The notes under the pieces are model-generated. The model was not told the origin of the DNA. It worked only from the letters and a program-made list of their open reading frames with translations, and searched no databases. A stretch of 64,000 nucleotides of DNA from Typha latifolia (lineage: Eukaryota; Streptophyta; Magnoliopsida; Poales; Typhaceae). Shown here piece by piece: positions 50,866 through 63,793 of this stretch. The stretch covers positions 7,370,479 through 7,434,478 of the forward strand of contig CM034109.1 of the NCBI GenBank assembly GCA_019914945.1, in the 5' to 3' direction. Every line of letters begins with the position of its first letter. Within the stretch, counting starts at the first letter, position 1. The position numbers and the translations under genes are program-made.

Positions 50866-51996
50866 ATTTTTCATCATTTTTGTAGTGTTCCGCTGAACAC
50901 ATGTTATTTTGATTTCTATATTTCTTGTAGGCCAAGAATTAGTTTCTTGTAGGGAAGGGTTGTGTACCAATTTGTAACTTTGGGTGCTTCATAGTATCCT
51001 TGAGTCCTTGACTGAATTACTTGAAGGAGTAGTGCAATTGCTTTTCTTTCTGTCATTTTCTTCTATCAAGTGTATCAATGCGAATTAGTAATGTAAATCA
51101 ACTTTTAGTGTGCGTTGTTTTATTTCCATTGGTTGAGTGGTACAGACAAACTAATTGTTATCTGGAGTGCACCTGATCCCTCATCAGAGATGAGGTATTG
51201 ACATCCATATTAATACATAATACTCTGGGCATGCATCCTAAGAAGTTCTTCTTAAATAATCAGTCTGAAAACAGCCTTTGGAGTTTGTTTATTTCATTAT
51301 CTTTTAAACATCCTAGTAAATTTGCAGTACTGATCTGCCTGTAATTTTCTTTTTCATTTTAGGAAAAATAGGAACTCTATGCCTTCCGATATCCAAAGCA
51401 GCATCTGAAGAGCAACTTGGATCAGTTTCTCTGTGATTATTGACAATTTTCCTCGTCTTCTGATAAATTGGTGATTGGTTTAATTTTCTTACGACCAGCA
51501 TCTGAAGTATGCCTGATGAGATCTTCGTCAGATCCAAGTGCTTTAGTCTGAATCATATAGGTCATCTTGATGTGCTTAGGCTAATTCTAATCACTAACAT
51601 CAATTACTCCTGACAAGTTTTACGTGATATTGAAATTCCTTCCCCAAACAGGACCAGAAAATTTTGACACCATCTCTCAACCAAAGATGTACTCTTTTTT
51701 TTCTTTTTGCAATAACAAAGATTTATTGACAGCAGAAACAAGTTTACAACAGAGAGAGGGCAGAGCTTGATGAAAGTAGGAGTAAAGCATTTTAATTAGA
51801 AGGCAAAATATAATAATGGATATGCGCCTTTCCCCAAATCAAATTTCTGCTATTAACAAGGGAAGAAAACTTGCCGCAGTTTAAGATCTAAATTTACATC
51901 AACAGCTATCAGTTACAAGTTACAACAAAGGGAAGCATGAGAATAGTATTGAAAAGAGCTACCAAGTCAACTATGCCCTCTTGGAAGAAAATTTGG
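50866..51996. other. Convergent intergenic region HDA9 / AGC kinase
   Basis: Holds the 3' untranslated regions of both genes. No gene or repeat recognised. Confidence 0.6.
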
Positions 51997-54900
51997 CTAG
52001 AAAAGCTCAAACTCTATGTCTTCTTCATTGATTCTGAAATCCAGACACTTACCTTCTTTTTTCTTGTGCTTTGCTAACGCAGTCTCAAGTTCTTCGTTTC
52101 TTGGTGTCACAGGAGGTGCAGCAGAACGAATCAAGGCCCAGTTCAGCCCTTCGAAAAATGAGTGCTGCTTGATCTCAGCTGCCCCTCTGACTGATCCCAA
52201 TCTATTCTCTGGCTCCTTCACTAGCAATTCACTTATCAAATCTTTGGCATGAGAGCTAACAGCTGCATCCTCAGGAAACTTCAGGCTCTGAAAAACCACA
52301 TTTCGCAGTGTTTCCTCATTACCAGGTCCCTTGAAAGGAGTTGTACCAAACAGTAGTTCATAAAGAAATATCCCAAAGGTCCACCAATCTACAGAACTGC
52401 CATGCCCATCCCCTCTTATTATTTCAGGGGCCAAATACTCATGGGTCCCAACAAAAGAGTTGGAGCGCGCATCAGTGGGCTCCACAACAAGTTGAGGAAG
52501 TGGGATAGACTGGTTGCCTAGGTCAGTTCTAAGTTTCCGGGTCTTGGAAGCAGTGGAAGATGGCAATCGAGGTGTGAAGCAAGATACTGGAACCCAGGAT
52601 GGCTGAATGCACATAGGATTAATGCATCTATTTTCAGCACAAAGTCCTGACAGCCTCCCGGCATGCTCTTCTGTGGCTAATGATGATGTGAGAAGAGTAG
52701 GGCTGACGGAGCACCGGAGAGACAGATCAAAATCAGAGAGCATGATGTGACCATCTTCCCGAACAAGAATGTTTTCCGGTTTGAGATCACGGTAAATCAC
52801 TCCTAACATATGTAGATACTCCAAAGCTAGGAGAATTTCTGCAACATAAAACCTGGAAAAAAAATAGATTGAGGGAATGAATCACCTCTAGGTTTGAAAA
52901 ATGCAACATATTAACCATAACCGCATAACAAGATAAATATAGCATATAAACTTCGAAGGAAGATTACTTGACTATCTCATCCTTGATCCAGTCATCAGTA
53001 AATCATAAATTAGGTTTACTTTGGAACATCCACTAACACTACCACCACCAGTAGGTAGAAGTAAGGCTGCTAAGGCACCTCACCTTATTATTCATCCATA
53101 ATTTATGTTAATGATCAAAAATTTATAGCAAAGGAGACAAGAAACAACTTATCAAAAGCAAGATTCTGAAACTCAAGATCAGGACCAGAATTGACCGTCA
53201 GGAAAAGAATATGTAAAAAGCAAGATTCCGAAACTCAAGATCAGGACCAGGATTGACTGTCAGGAAAAAATTATGTATTGATTATATCAGCTGTATAAGC
53301 CACACGTATCAAATCAAACTATCTTCTAATTGCTTAAAATTCAAAATAGTACTTAAAAATGCATGAAAAGTTTCTAAAAATCAAAAAAAGGTGACAGAAA
53401 AATAAAACTATTCACATTTTAAGCCTAAAAACTAAAAAAAATATTCACGCAAAACCATAATAAATTTTGAACTGAATAAAAGTGAGATGAGAGAGATATA
53501 TATCTATCTTTTCTTTGTTGTTCTATAGTCATAAGAAAGAGGGAGTTAAAGAGAGAGAAGAAAAATCGAAAAAAAAAGAGAGGAAAAAAATAATAATCAC
53601 CTAAGTTCACCAAGGTGCAGATAGCTGGTAGAGCTCGTCGGATTGGCTGTCCGATGAGTTCGGTGAGGTGTGAGAGGTGGAAGAAGAATGTATGTGAGAG
53701 ATAGAGAGTTAAAACTAAAAACTTAAAAGAAGATAATTGGAAACATCAATTACTAATAACGAGTTAGATGTATTTTAGATCCGACCTAAATCTTTAAAAA
53801 AAACTAGTTTCAAACTAAAATCAGTACAAAACTGGTTTTGGATCGAGATCGGGATTAGCCAAAACTAAATCCATGATCAAAAGTTTCTACAAAAGGAAAG
53901 ATCAACTTGTAATGACTTTCCTCAAAGGATTGATTTAAAAGGGTGAACAAAAATAAGGAGAAGTTCATTACACAATCAAAATCAAAAGATAGAAGTAATC
54001 TTATTTGTCAGATCTTAATATAGAAAGCAATTCCACATAAGTTGGCACAACCAAACCCAAAACAAGCACGCAAAAAAGTTCTATCAAAATCCAAAGAGTG
54101 GATGACTTTAGAGATCAGTGTAGGGTAAAATTTTAATCAGCCTAATGGATCCGTTAAGATGTCTCCACATAAAAGTTCTATTAGTGATTTCAGATTTTTC
54201 CAGATTTTGCAGAATAGAATTCTAATAAGAACTAACTTCCACAAGTTCAAGTCTTGGAGATTATCATTGACTTATCATTACTATCTGTTTTTCAGCAGGA
54301 GGCGTTTTACCAGCATGCATAAAAGAACTAGCTTATAGGAATATGAATGAACTAAAACAGTATATCCCCAGTTCATTCAGCATAATCTTACTTATAGAAA
54401 AATGCAGCCCTTACAATGTAATGTTTAGGTGACGGTACTTACCTAGCAGCTGGCTCAGAGAAACTCCTGCCAGGTTGTCTTTGCCGAAGGACATGCAGGT
54501 CACCACCTGGGCAGTACTCCATTACTAAACATGAGAGGTTATCTGTTGTAAAATCAGCATAAAGCGTTGGAAGGAATGGGTGATCTAGCATCTGCAGTAT
54601 CTCCCTCTCAGTTTGTGCTCTCATGATCTTTTTTCTGCTAACCAGATATTCAATATCCATGACCTTCAACGCAAATAAGCAATCTGATCCCCTCAACTCA
54701 GCCAGATATACAGTCCCGATATCTCCACGTCCAAGCTTTCTGAGAAGCTTAAAGTTCTTCAACCCTAGGCTTCCTTGTTGTATTACCATGTCCCGGATGA
54801 CTATCCACCTAACATCTTTTGACATGTGAGGCCTACTGCCATTACCACTAAAGCCACTGTAGCTTTCTTCACTGATGCTTGTGCTGCTACTATAATCACC

Positions 54901-56040
54901 AATGCTACTTTTAGAACTTTGTGAGCAGTCCCCTTTTTCTCTCAATCCTGATAATTCAATTGTTTTCATGCCCTTGACCATTCCACCACTACAGCTGCTT
55001 GGACTGAATGCATTTTTTCTAACATGGTTGGTTTTATCTATACCTACAGAGACAACAGGTTTCATACTGCTAGATGAGGGAAGGATAAATTCTTTTCGAC
55101 AACCTAATTTAGTTTTAGTAGGTAGAGAATCAAAATTTTCCCCGTTCCTAGTCGAACTATGTACTCTAGATGGTTCTGCTTTCACTTTCTTCTTTGTGCA
55201 GGTCTTGTTCCGAAATACTGGCTTAACCAGACGAGGGCTTGCAATAGGCTTACTTGTCCCAGCACCTTTCTGAGAGGAAGCATTAGAAGAATTTGGAGCT
55301 CTTTTTTCATTTTCTTGTGCTTCTGCACTTGAATTTAGATTCTTTCTTGTTTTTTCTGACTTGTGACTGATCACATCTTGGATTCTGATCTTTGGGACCC
55401 TGGCTGAGGTGGACGACATAGAATACACAGTAGGGTTACTTTGACTAATCAATTCCGAATTGCATGTTTGACTGAATTCAGGTTGCCTTTTAGGTGGATC
55501 TGCTCTAACCTTCTCAGGCACTACGGATACTTTTATCAAATTACCCTTTTCCTTCACATGCAAAAGATCATATTCACCTGTCTGGACCAAAAAATTTCCA
55601 TGGAGCCTTTTCATTCTTCCAGCTTCTGAAGCATCATGGGATCCAACTGGCTTTGGTAATCTCTTCATAGCAGCCAACTCTGATGCCTGGGAAATGCATA
55701 ATTTTCTTAGGGCCAGTTTTAAGGATGCAGATCCAGGTACCCCGGTTTCTGATGCTTGCGATATCCCAACTTTGATTGGCTTCTTGTAGGCATCCTTTCG
55801 CAGCAAGTGTGCACCTGCCTGACAAGATGGGCCAGGAGTGCTAGAAGAGGCCCTGAAATTGATTGCTTTAAGAAGTCGTTTAAGGTCATCTTCCAAAGGG
55901 CCTTCCAAAGGATAATCATGAGACTTACCTCGCTCCTCTACTTTGACCTTAACACATAGTTGATTGAACCCACTAGAATTAAACAAACTCAGTTCCTCAT
56001 TTGATTCAACAATCTCAGAACTACAGCCAGAAGGTCCCAT
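51997..56040 (-). CDS. Plant AGCVIII protein kinase (KIPK / D6PK-related)
   Basis: Two coding exons: 56040-54443 and 52852-51997, 817 aa. The junction (AG|G before FYVAE) is at the site where I recall AGCVIII kinases having an intron. Residues 1 to about 410 are Ser/Lys-rich and disordered, with little similarity to known domains. The kinase domain starts near 430: glycine loop LGRGDIGTV (436-444), Lys459 in FALKVMD, catalytic Asp555 in [11 protein letters not shown] instead of DFG at 573-575 (diagnostic of AGCVIII), and APE at 674-676 after FVGTHEY. Between DFD and APE lies an insertion of about 90 residues with a basic SKTRKLR, the usual membrane/nuclear-targeting insert of the family. The C-terminus EDIEFELF is a PIF-type FxxF, the docking site for PDK1. 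Relatives phosphorylate PIN auxin carriers or bind kinesin-like proteins; the long N-terminus fits KIPK best. The 5' leader is long and probably spliced. Confidence 0.9.
53157..53276. repeat. 62-bp tandem duplication in kinase intron
   Basis: AGCAAGATTCTGAAACTCAA...GTCAGGAAAAG begins at 53157 and recurs at 53219 with about five changes. Lies inside the 1589-bp intron. Confidence 0.85.
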
Positions 56041-57306
56041 CTTCCTGTCTCAACCAACCACACAACAAACAAACTTAATAGCAAGATCGGAATTTTTTAT
56101 GTTTATCACATCTCTAAAGTAGCCATCAGCTGCCGATTGCTGACCAAGTATCCTACGAGATGGGGCACTTTGATATAGATTTTATTCAAGCATACTGAAT
56201 CTTGTGCTTGAAAGGCCTGCATAACAACTTCTCCAGATCAAAATCCACTATGATTCTGCAAGAAGATACAGCTGCATTAGAGATAGGAAACATACTGATA
56301 CAATATACCCTAGTCATCTAAAAAACACATAGCAATGAAAAACATCAGTGTATCAAATACAAGTGTTCATCGACAGCATGTCAATAGACATAAATATCTA
56401 CATGGCATCACGGGGTTTTGATTAGTGTACCAACTCCTTATTTAACCATGGAGGATCTTAGGTTTCTTTTTCTTTTTTTTTTCATTTCATCCTCGTCTAT
56501 GGTTGAAAAAGAAAATCTAAAAGGCCAAAATGAGGCCAAATAGAGCATGATTTTCCATCAGATTGATCTAAAGGAAAACTGTGGCTTATTTATGTACAGA
56601 ATCTTAGAAATCTAACTGTTCCAGTCAAGTAAAAAGCTACGGGCATGTTCACAACACATACAGTTGGCCTTTGAAAATATGCAAAGGTCCAATTTTGCAT
56701 AAACTGGCATGAATATTTTTTGATGAAACAATGGACTCGTCCTTACAACTTACATTCATTATGTTATCAACAACTGATGGTGTAAATATCCCAACTACAT
56801 GTGCAGCTTTACAACATTAGTCAACTCAAGAATGGGAAAGTGGCCAGAGTACTTAAAAGGAAACAGACTTATCTACTCTAATCATTCATACATTCCAGAA
56901 CAGTAAACCATTTTTGAGTTCTACTGTATGAAATGGTAATTAGAACTAGCCATCTGAAATCAGTCAATCTGTGAAGACCCCAATGTGCCGTCTGATCAGA
57001 TAATCTGATTTTTGTGGTTATTTATCACACAGAAAGAAGTTAATCATACTTTACATTGGTCACTAGTAACATTACAAATTTCACACTATTGTTAGACTCA
57101 CTTTTCAGTTTTCACCACTGCTTTGTAGTCAAATTTATGAAGAACATTGACACCATTCTGCTGGATTGTAGTTACCACACGTCACAAAATACAGGATTTA
57201 GCCTACAGATTCGTCACCAGTACGATAAGCATCTTCTAATGTCACTTATTTTTCGTTAAAAGTATCAATCTTGATAACTCATCAGATGAGGGAAAAAAAT
57301 TGAAAT

Positions 57307-57540
57307 TTATACAACAGCACAAGGAAAATGAGCGCAAGTAACCAAGAATGATGCAACCAAACCAAATGCAGCTGTCACCTGAAGCTGATCAACTGGAAAT
57401 GTGAGCAGAAAAGAACTAAATCACGAGAAGGACATCACCCATAGACCGAAGTATACAAATGGACAAGATGTTAAGCGAGAACAAAATAGAAGGAAGAAAG
57501 GCATTACCGGGAACCGAGCGGAGAGGAAGCGAGTAGCCAT
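57307..57540 (-). CDS. Possible spliced upstream micro-ORF (34 codons) before kinase gene
   Basis: ATG at 57538-57540 opens MATRFLSARFP (57540-57508) up to CCG|GTAATG, a good donor. A matching acceptor GCTTCAG at 57379 continues in phase 0 with VTAAFGLVASFLVTC...VV and a TAA at 57307 (57378-57307). The product would have an Arg/Ser-rich start and one hydrophobic segment, like a tiny mitochondrial or membrane protein. It sits in what should be the kinase leader, just downstream of telo-box motifs, so it may be an upstream ORF or a separate small gene. No homologue comes to mind; splice sites are predicted by eye only. Confidence 0.3.
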
Positions 57541-60512
57541 TAACTAGGGTTTGGTGGGCAGTGGTTAATTAGGGTTAGGGTTGGGATAGGAGAGTGGCAG
57601 AGATCACGAGAAGGAGAACACCACTGCGAACAACCCGATAAAAATCGAATGATGATAGAAAAGGAGACAGGAAATCCAGAGTTCGAAATGTATAAATTTC
57701 ACCTTATATTAGTATTTATTATTATCCACCCTTTGCATTTTGGACCCTCATTTAATCTTAGGTTTAACTTAACTTAAACGGCATAAAAAGAAACTATCCT
57801 ACCTTTGGAGAACGAAGCAGGATGTTAACGATAATAAACGAGAATAAAGGGTGCGATTACTAAATTCCTTGAGAGTTGATAGTTAGCCAATAATAAATTG
57901 TAAAAGGACATGAAAGTGACGTGTCAACACAGCAACGTCGCCGTCCTCGCCTTATTGTTGGGCCCCACAATCAAGGTTCGCTGTACCTGGATGTTCTAGG
58001 TTAGGAAAGAGGGCCTAAAGTTCGCACAAATCACATTCCCTGCCACTCAGCTTCCGAACCTGCACAAATTATGATAAAAGATGAGAGGATAATTTATCCG
58101 TCTTTTCTTGCAAATATTTTTTAGGCCTCCCCACATGGAGAGAACGTGCTCCAATGCAAGGTATAAAACTCGCTCCATAATTGAAGGCCAAACTGACAAG
58201 AACAGCAACATGAGCTATCTGTTAGGTTTATCAATTTGCAAGTGCTGCCCATCTTTAATTAGTTTGATTCTTTTGGATGGTTTGTTAGGCAAATGCTTTG
58301 GATACCTTTGTATTGTACTTTATAATGCTATAGAAAAATAGGAATGGCTTATATGACAAGGTTGCGGCTGCAAAAAGTATATAGATATTTGGCACCACTC
58401 TTTTTGGATATTATATACTTTTTTTTTAATAAATTTGCATTTAATATCATGCCTTTTAATCTATTTATAATTTATACCTCTCTATTTTAATATTTATGAT
58501 TAAACCCTATATTTTATCAATTATGTACAAAAACACCCTGTTAACAAAACTCTAAATTAAGTTAAATAAATTAAAATAATTATAAAATATCTTTAGCTAA
58601 GCTATATCCAACTTTACCCAAGTTATATCCAAATTATACCTAAGCTAATTTGCGATCTTTTTCTTGCTTGGAGATCTTTTGTCTAAGGAAGTAATCCCAA
58701 GTCCTAAAAAAGTAATGACTCTTTGAATATTTTTTTTGGTATATAAGATCTCTGAACTATTAGAAACACGTTACATGACCCATTTCATTAGAGGGGTCAT
58801 TATATACTAAAAAAAATTTATAAGGTCATTATGTACTAAAAAGAATTTAGAGAATCGTGTATAAAAAAAAATTATCCCTAGTATTAATCTAATCCAAAAA
58901 ATTTCTGCATAAATATAAGACTCAATTTATAAATATTGAATACAAAGGAAGTAAGCAGCAAATCTGGTGTTAAATTCAAATTTCCCCTTTTTTTTCATAT
59001 AAACATCTCCACCTTTCTGTATGTTGCATTCATGTCCTCCCCATGTAACACGCTAATATTTTGTTTTAGCTATGTTGCTATATTCTCTTATACGAATTTA
59101 GCAACATAACCAGAATAAAATGTCATTCTCTTTAATCATACTTCTTTCCATAATATAAAGATATCTGTATATTTTAACAGATTAAGCTAAACTCAAAGTT
59201 AACGAGAAAAAAATATATATACTTTTTGCATTAAATCATGCGAGACACTTAGTGATTTGCAAAAAATCAAATACAAGTAGATTAGATTCCCAGTCTTAAG
59301 TACTGAGTCCTGCATTATCACATTTGGGAGCTCAAACAGCAGTCTCCTTGAACTCTTTCTCCTGAAAATTTTCAATCCTCGCCAATTCTAAGAATCCAAG
59401 TTTAAAACCTTGGATTCCTGTCAAATTTTGAAATATATACCAAAACACATCTCAAAAACTGCATACCTCAAATAGGTTGAAAGGTCTAATCTCTGGAATT
59501 TCCATGTACGACAAACTAATAATACTTGCATTCTTAACTAGGAAACAGAACAATGAGTAGTAACTTGTAATCTGTCACAAGCTGCAAAGTGAAATCAAAG
59601 AGATGAGCTCTACAAAATTTGCATATTGGAGAAACCAAACTGTAAAAAGGCTACTTGTTCGATCTCGGTTAGAAATCACATCACAAAAATGCAAACGAAA
59701 AGTACAGAAAGTGTTTTAGGACACAACTTCATTTGTACAATATTCATTTCCACTCCCTCCTGGATTACTAGAGTCACCTTAATGTTACATAGTATAGAGA
59801 ATATAGTGGAATTATAAGGTGATCCATATAAGATCAGCTAGTCAACAATCATATGACATAACTGTCTAGCTGCTTATCAACTCAAAAGGATACCTATCCT
59901 GGGATTTTTACAATGTGCATTAGTCCCAGAAATAGTGTCATAAAATTAGTCTAACTGATCTCATGCTACCCAGGTTGGAGAATTAGGGCTAGTTTCCAAC
60001 TGAAAACATGGTAAGCAGGTAGAAAATTTTATATTCAGATGATGAGATTTTTCAACAAGTAAACAGACCACAGATTGTCACAAATCATTTGTGAATTCAT
60101 GAATCTTTGCAAAATACTTCGTGATGATTTCTCATAGTAATGCTAAATGCAGCCTCCTAGTCAGATTATCTAGTTATGCCCCTACAAACTCACAAATTGA
60201 AGTCATGCGAGCCAGCAAGTAACCTGAAAGGCCTTAGATGAACTTTTGTTTCAATATCAGCCGTAGAAATCTCCCAAACTTATCTATATTTGACTTCCAC
60301 CCTGACAGGTTATACAGGCAAAAGATTAGATGAAGGCTTCTCACAAAGTAAAACTAACAGCCATAGGTTACTATAGATAGCATTTCTCAAAACTCTTTTT
60401 GGTGCTTCAATATTTGTTGAATGCAGCTTCGTGATCAGATTATTCAACAGCCCCCATGATTTCAAAAATCAAAATTTAGAAGAATGTGGCTGATTGCCGC
60501 ATCAGAAAGTAC

Positions 60513-61225
60513 CTTAAAAGGCTTCTCCAGCCTCTCTGCTGGAGTTCTCTGTAAGTAACAGCCACTGGCCTCCGCATCTCGCTCTCTGAGATTGAGAGCG
60601 AGATTTTCTCTATCCAATATGGCTTATGACCATCTATCCTTATTATCTATGTTTTCATGGATGTAAGAACACTCTTCACCATTTGAAAATTCCAAGTCTA
60701 CTTGTTCTAGTTCATCAACTAAGTCAAGAAGTGAATCTTTTAGAAGTGTAAATACTAGAATTTCTTCAGCAACTGCAACTTCTCTTTTGAGACAGTTTTC
60801 CGTACACTATCATCTGAGAGTTACATCTATTTCGCAATGAACATATCCACAACATCCACTACAGTGAAAGTCCATGAAACTAAACGTGAAGGTTCTGTAA
60901 TAATTCATGGAAAGCATTTGCGTTCTAGCACAATATTCATCTCTTCCCAATTAGTAACGTCTCTTTTCAGACTTGTAGAGAGTTGTAGACTTATTTTGAC
61001 TTGAATCTATTTCTTAATTTGGATATCAATGTCTAAATGCTGAAGAAAGGTTCCCTCTTGACAGTAAGAATCGTGTTTTTGCCCATCACATGAAAGAAAC
61101 TCCCCTTCCACTTCAGCAGGGTCATACTTCGTGTGCCTCTGGAGTATGTTGCCTTTTAAAAAATACAATATTTCATAACTTGCTAAATTTGGAAACTTTT
61201 CTGGTTTAGCTTCCCAACAAGTTTC
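60513..61225 (-). pseudogene. Possible decayed or unannotated coding sequence
   Basis: Two minus-strand frames look protein-like. At 61225-61007: KLETCWEAKPEKFPNLASYE...HLDIDIQIKK then a stop. At 60806-60624, 60 codons: CLKREVAVAEEILVFTLLK, DSLLDLVDELEQVDLEF, ECSYIHENIDNKDRWS, then TAA. After that stop the same frame stays open (AILDRENLALNLRERDAEA...LEKPFK) to a possible donor GTACTT near 60513. There is no start codon or full gene around them. This could be a pseudogene, or exons of a gene I failed to join. I do not recognise the family. Confidence 0.3.
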
Positions 61226-62416
61226 CAACTTAGCTCAATATTCACCTCCAGATATAAACATGCGGTGTTCAATAAGTCTGCAGATTACCCATGTCTTTGT
61301 AACTACTAATTTGCAGGGAGAAACCTGCATCGACAACTACGTATCCCTCCCTTTTCTCTTCGGTATCTGTCTTTCCAATCCCTATATAAGTTTATCCCCT
61401 TCTTTTTCTTGTTCACGTCTATCTCATCCCCTTCTTTTTCTACCTCCATCTATCTCTTCAATCCAATGTTTTTTCTCTTATCCTTGCTCTTTTTCTTTCT
61501 TTCAATTAACACAGTGCAGGAAGTTCCAGAAGTTGACATTGAGCTATATATAAAGTGTTTCAATAACCTTTTATCTATAACTACCTCACTGTCTTACCCT
61601 TCCTTTACTTCTTAAGTCTTTCTTTCTGCATCAAAGAAGAAGAACACTTCAAGAGGATGATATGATGGTACTCCTGCATCTTGCCCTCTCTTCCTGCAGC
61701 TTAGTGGTGGAAAGAAAGAGGAAAGGGGTGCTCAATACATCTAGCATTTTAGCAATTTGGGGAGCAAGAGAGATGCACAATTTAGAGAGGAACATAGGGA
61801 CTTAGAACGTGTATAAAGCATATTTCATCTAAGAACTCGAAAAGGCTTTGATCACAAATTGATGGTAGAATGTCTACAAAACAGATGTATTTTCCTTATC
61901 GGAAAGATACTCCGGAAACAGTCAGATAATAAACTGAATTTTCACTGCAAAGAGAGTTACAAAAATCAGCTTCTACGAGTCTAGACAGTAAAGGAAAATA
62001 ATATTTTCTTTCTTGCTGGAAACTGAAATGTCCATGCCCATGAAATCTTGGAAATAGATCTTGGTAAAGATATATCTTTTACGTGTTACAATCTAAATTG
62101 TCTTTACAGTGGAATGGAGCTGTCCTGCAAAAGGTATCACTTTGTAGGTTCTTCTGCATTGATTTCTTATTTGTTTCATATGGAACATGAACAAATATAT
62201 AGTTAGCAGTCTCTCCAGTCTTGACTGTTCAATGGAAACTCAGCATGTGAAGATGACATGAAAATAACCCTTTTTCCTTATACCTTGATTTAGAAAACCC
62301 TTACAAAGTTTAAATTTCATTCATAAGAAAGAAGAGTTAACATCAAATGCTTAATAAAACCCACAAATCTGACCTCTTAAAAACAGCAGAATTGCACCGG
62401 AAGCAGGCCAACGAGC

Positions 62417-63793
62417 TCATCGAGCAACTATTCTGGCTTCAGGGTCAAGATTGTCCTTCTCCTCCAGGGGCCTCGCTGTCTGATCCCTGATCCTCTTAAT
62501 CTTGGGGCTGGACAGTGCCTTGTGCGCGAACCCGTACAGCCGGAGCAGCTGGTTATCGGCGAAATTAAATGCCCTCTCCATACTATTCAGGCACCTCTCC
62601 ACCGGATAATCCCCATAGCTCCCGCACGGCTTGCATCCGACGAAATGGGTGACGAACGGCCACCGCTCGTCCCCGAGCCCCGGGTGGTGCTTCTCCATCA
62701 TCTCCTCATACTTATCCACCAGCCCTGCCCAGAACCCATGGAGATAGTAAGAATTCTCCACGAAAACCTGATCCATCCACTTATCCCGCTGCGAGAGGAG
62801 GAGGTAAATAAGCGCAGACTGGTCGTCGGCCTCAAAATCCGGCCTTCCTTTAAGATTCGCTGTAAGGACCTTGCCAGCCTCATCGCGGATGAACCCCTTC
62901 GGCCCCATCGGCGCCCAGGCGTCGAGGAGATCCAACGTCCACTGGCAATTGCGGAGGAGGAAGCTACCGGTGTTGAGCGCGATCCAGGAATGTTGCTCGA
63001 ATAGGAGATCAGGGTATCCATGGATAACGAGGTTATGGTTATCGTACTTAGATAGCGGGATCTGGAAGGCCATATCGGTGAATAGGGCGTCGCTATCCAT
63101 CCACCAGATCCACTCGATCTCCGGGTGGGAGACAAGGAGCTTGCGGAGCAAGGGGAGCTTGGACCAGTACCCGGCGAGCTCGCGGTCGAGGTGGACCATG
63201 TTGTAGACGATCTCGATGCCGTGGAGACGGCAGTAGTCGATCTTGTTCTTGAGGGATTTGAGGAGGTAATGGTCGCCGATCGGGTTGTCGCACGGGTTGG
63301 GCGGGGATCCGGTGACGAGGAGGATTCGCGGGGAGCCGCTGGAGACCCGGGAAGGGAAGGCGGGGTTTTGGAGGAGCCAGCGGCGGCGCTGGTCGTCCCA
63401 GTCGGAGATCTTGGGGCCGAGGGTGTAGTTGGACGAGGAGGAGGAGGAGGAGGTGGTGGAGGTGGAGTTAAGGGGGGCGGTGGAATTGGAGGAGGAAAGA
63501 ATAGGGAGGTCGTCGTCCGGGTCGGAGTCCGAGCGGATCTCGCGGAGGATCCGGTCGATGTCCTCGATGACCTTGGCGTCGGAGTCGTCGGAGGAGGGGA
63601 GGCCGAGGTGGCCAACACCGATGGTGCCGCGGAGAACGAGGAGGGTGACGAGGCCGCAGAGGACGGTGACCTTGAGGTTGTTGAAGGTCTTCTTGATCTG
63701 GCGGCCGCGGGATAGGCGGGAGCGGGAGGAGGCAGTGGAAGGGAGGATGGGACGGATAGGACCGGACTTATACCCGGGCCCGTCTTGGCCCAT
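62417..63793 (-). CDS. XXT5: Xyloglucan 6-xylosyltransferase, XXT5 type (GT34)
   Basis: Golgi type II membrane enzyme that adds alpha-1,6-xylose from UDP-xylose to the glucan chain of xyloglucan. Intronless, 458 aa, GC-rich in the 5' half. The N-terminus MGQDGPGYKSG and the RGRQIKKTFNNLKVTVLCG tail-plus-anchor are the XXT5-type start; the membrane anchor is about 40-60. A stem region with acidic and poly-Ser stretches runs to 123. The GT34 domain follows: YTLGPKISDWD, RILLVTGSPPNPCDNPIGDH, KNKIDYCRLHGIEIVYNM, then WWMDSDALF with the UDP-sugar-binding DSD motif at 233-235. Later come SWIALNTGSFLLRNCQWTLD, FEADDQSALIYLL, HPGLGDERWPFVTHF and CKPCGSYGDYPVERC. The N-terminus, the LVIHGYPDLLFEQ stretch and the HGFWAGLVDKYEEM stretch match XXT5 better than XXT1/2. 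The start codon at 63791-63793 is the first ATG and gives the expected length. No regulation is visible except a G-box 167 bp upstream. Confidence 0.95.
   Translation of the reverse strand: MGQDGPGYKSGPIRPILPSTASSRSRLSRGRQIKKTFNNLKVTVLCGLVTLLVLRGTIGVGHLGLPSSDDSDAKVIEDIDRILREIRSDSDPDDDLPILSSSNSTAPLNSTSTTSSSSSSSNYTLGPKISDWDDQRRRWLLQNPAFPSRVSSGSPRILLVTGSPPNPCDNPIGDHYLLKSLKNKIDYCRLHGIEIVYNMVHLDRELAGYWSKLPLLRKLLVSHPEIEWIWWMDSDALFTDMAFQIPLSKYDNHNLVIHGYPDLLFEQHSWIALNTGSFLLRNCQWTLDLLDAWAPMGPKGFIRDEAGKVLTANLKGRPDFEADDQSALIYLLLSQRDKWMDQVFVENSYYLHGFWAGLVDKYEEMMEKHHPGLGDERWPFVTHFVGCKPCGSYGDYPVERCLNSMERAFNFADNQLLRLYGFAHKALSSPKIKRIRDQTARPLEEKDNLDPEARIVAR

Larger units (their letters stand above)
56041..62416. 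other. Intergenic region upstream of kinase; 3' side of XXT5-like gene
   Basis: 56041-57600 should contain the spliced leader of the kinase and a 34-codon micro-ORF (listed separately). Around 57541-57580 the DNA has TAGGGTTTGG and TTAGGGTTAGGGTTGGG, telo-box-like motifs typical near plant transcription starts. 58380-59250 is AT-rich. A minus-strand coding-like stretch lies at about 60513-61225 (listed separately). The remainder to 62416 includes the 3' untranslated region of the XXT5-like gene; nothing else recognised. Confidence 0.5.

Noticed and set aside
61260..61615. Plus-strand ORFs rich in Ser, Phe and Leu
   Set aside because: They lie in a pyrimidine-rich low-complexity stretch with no domain or plausible partner exons.
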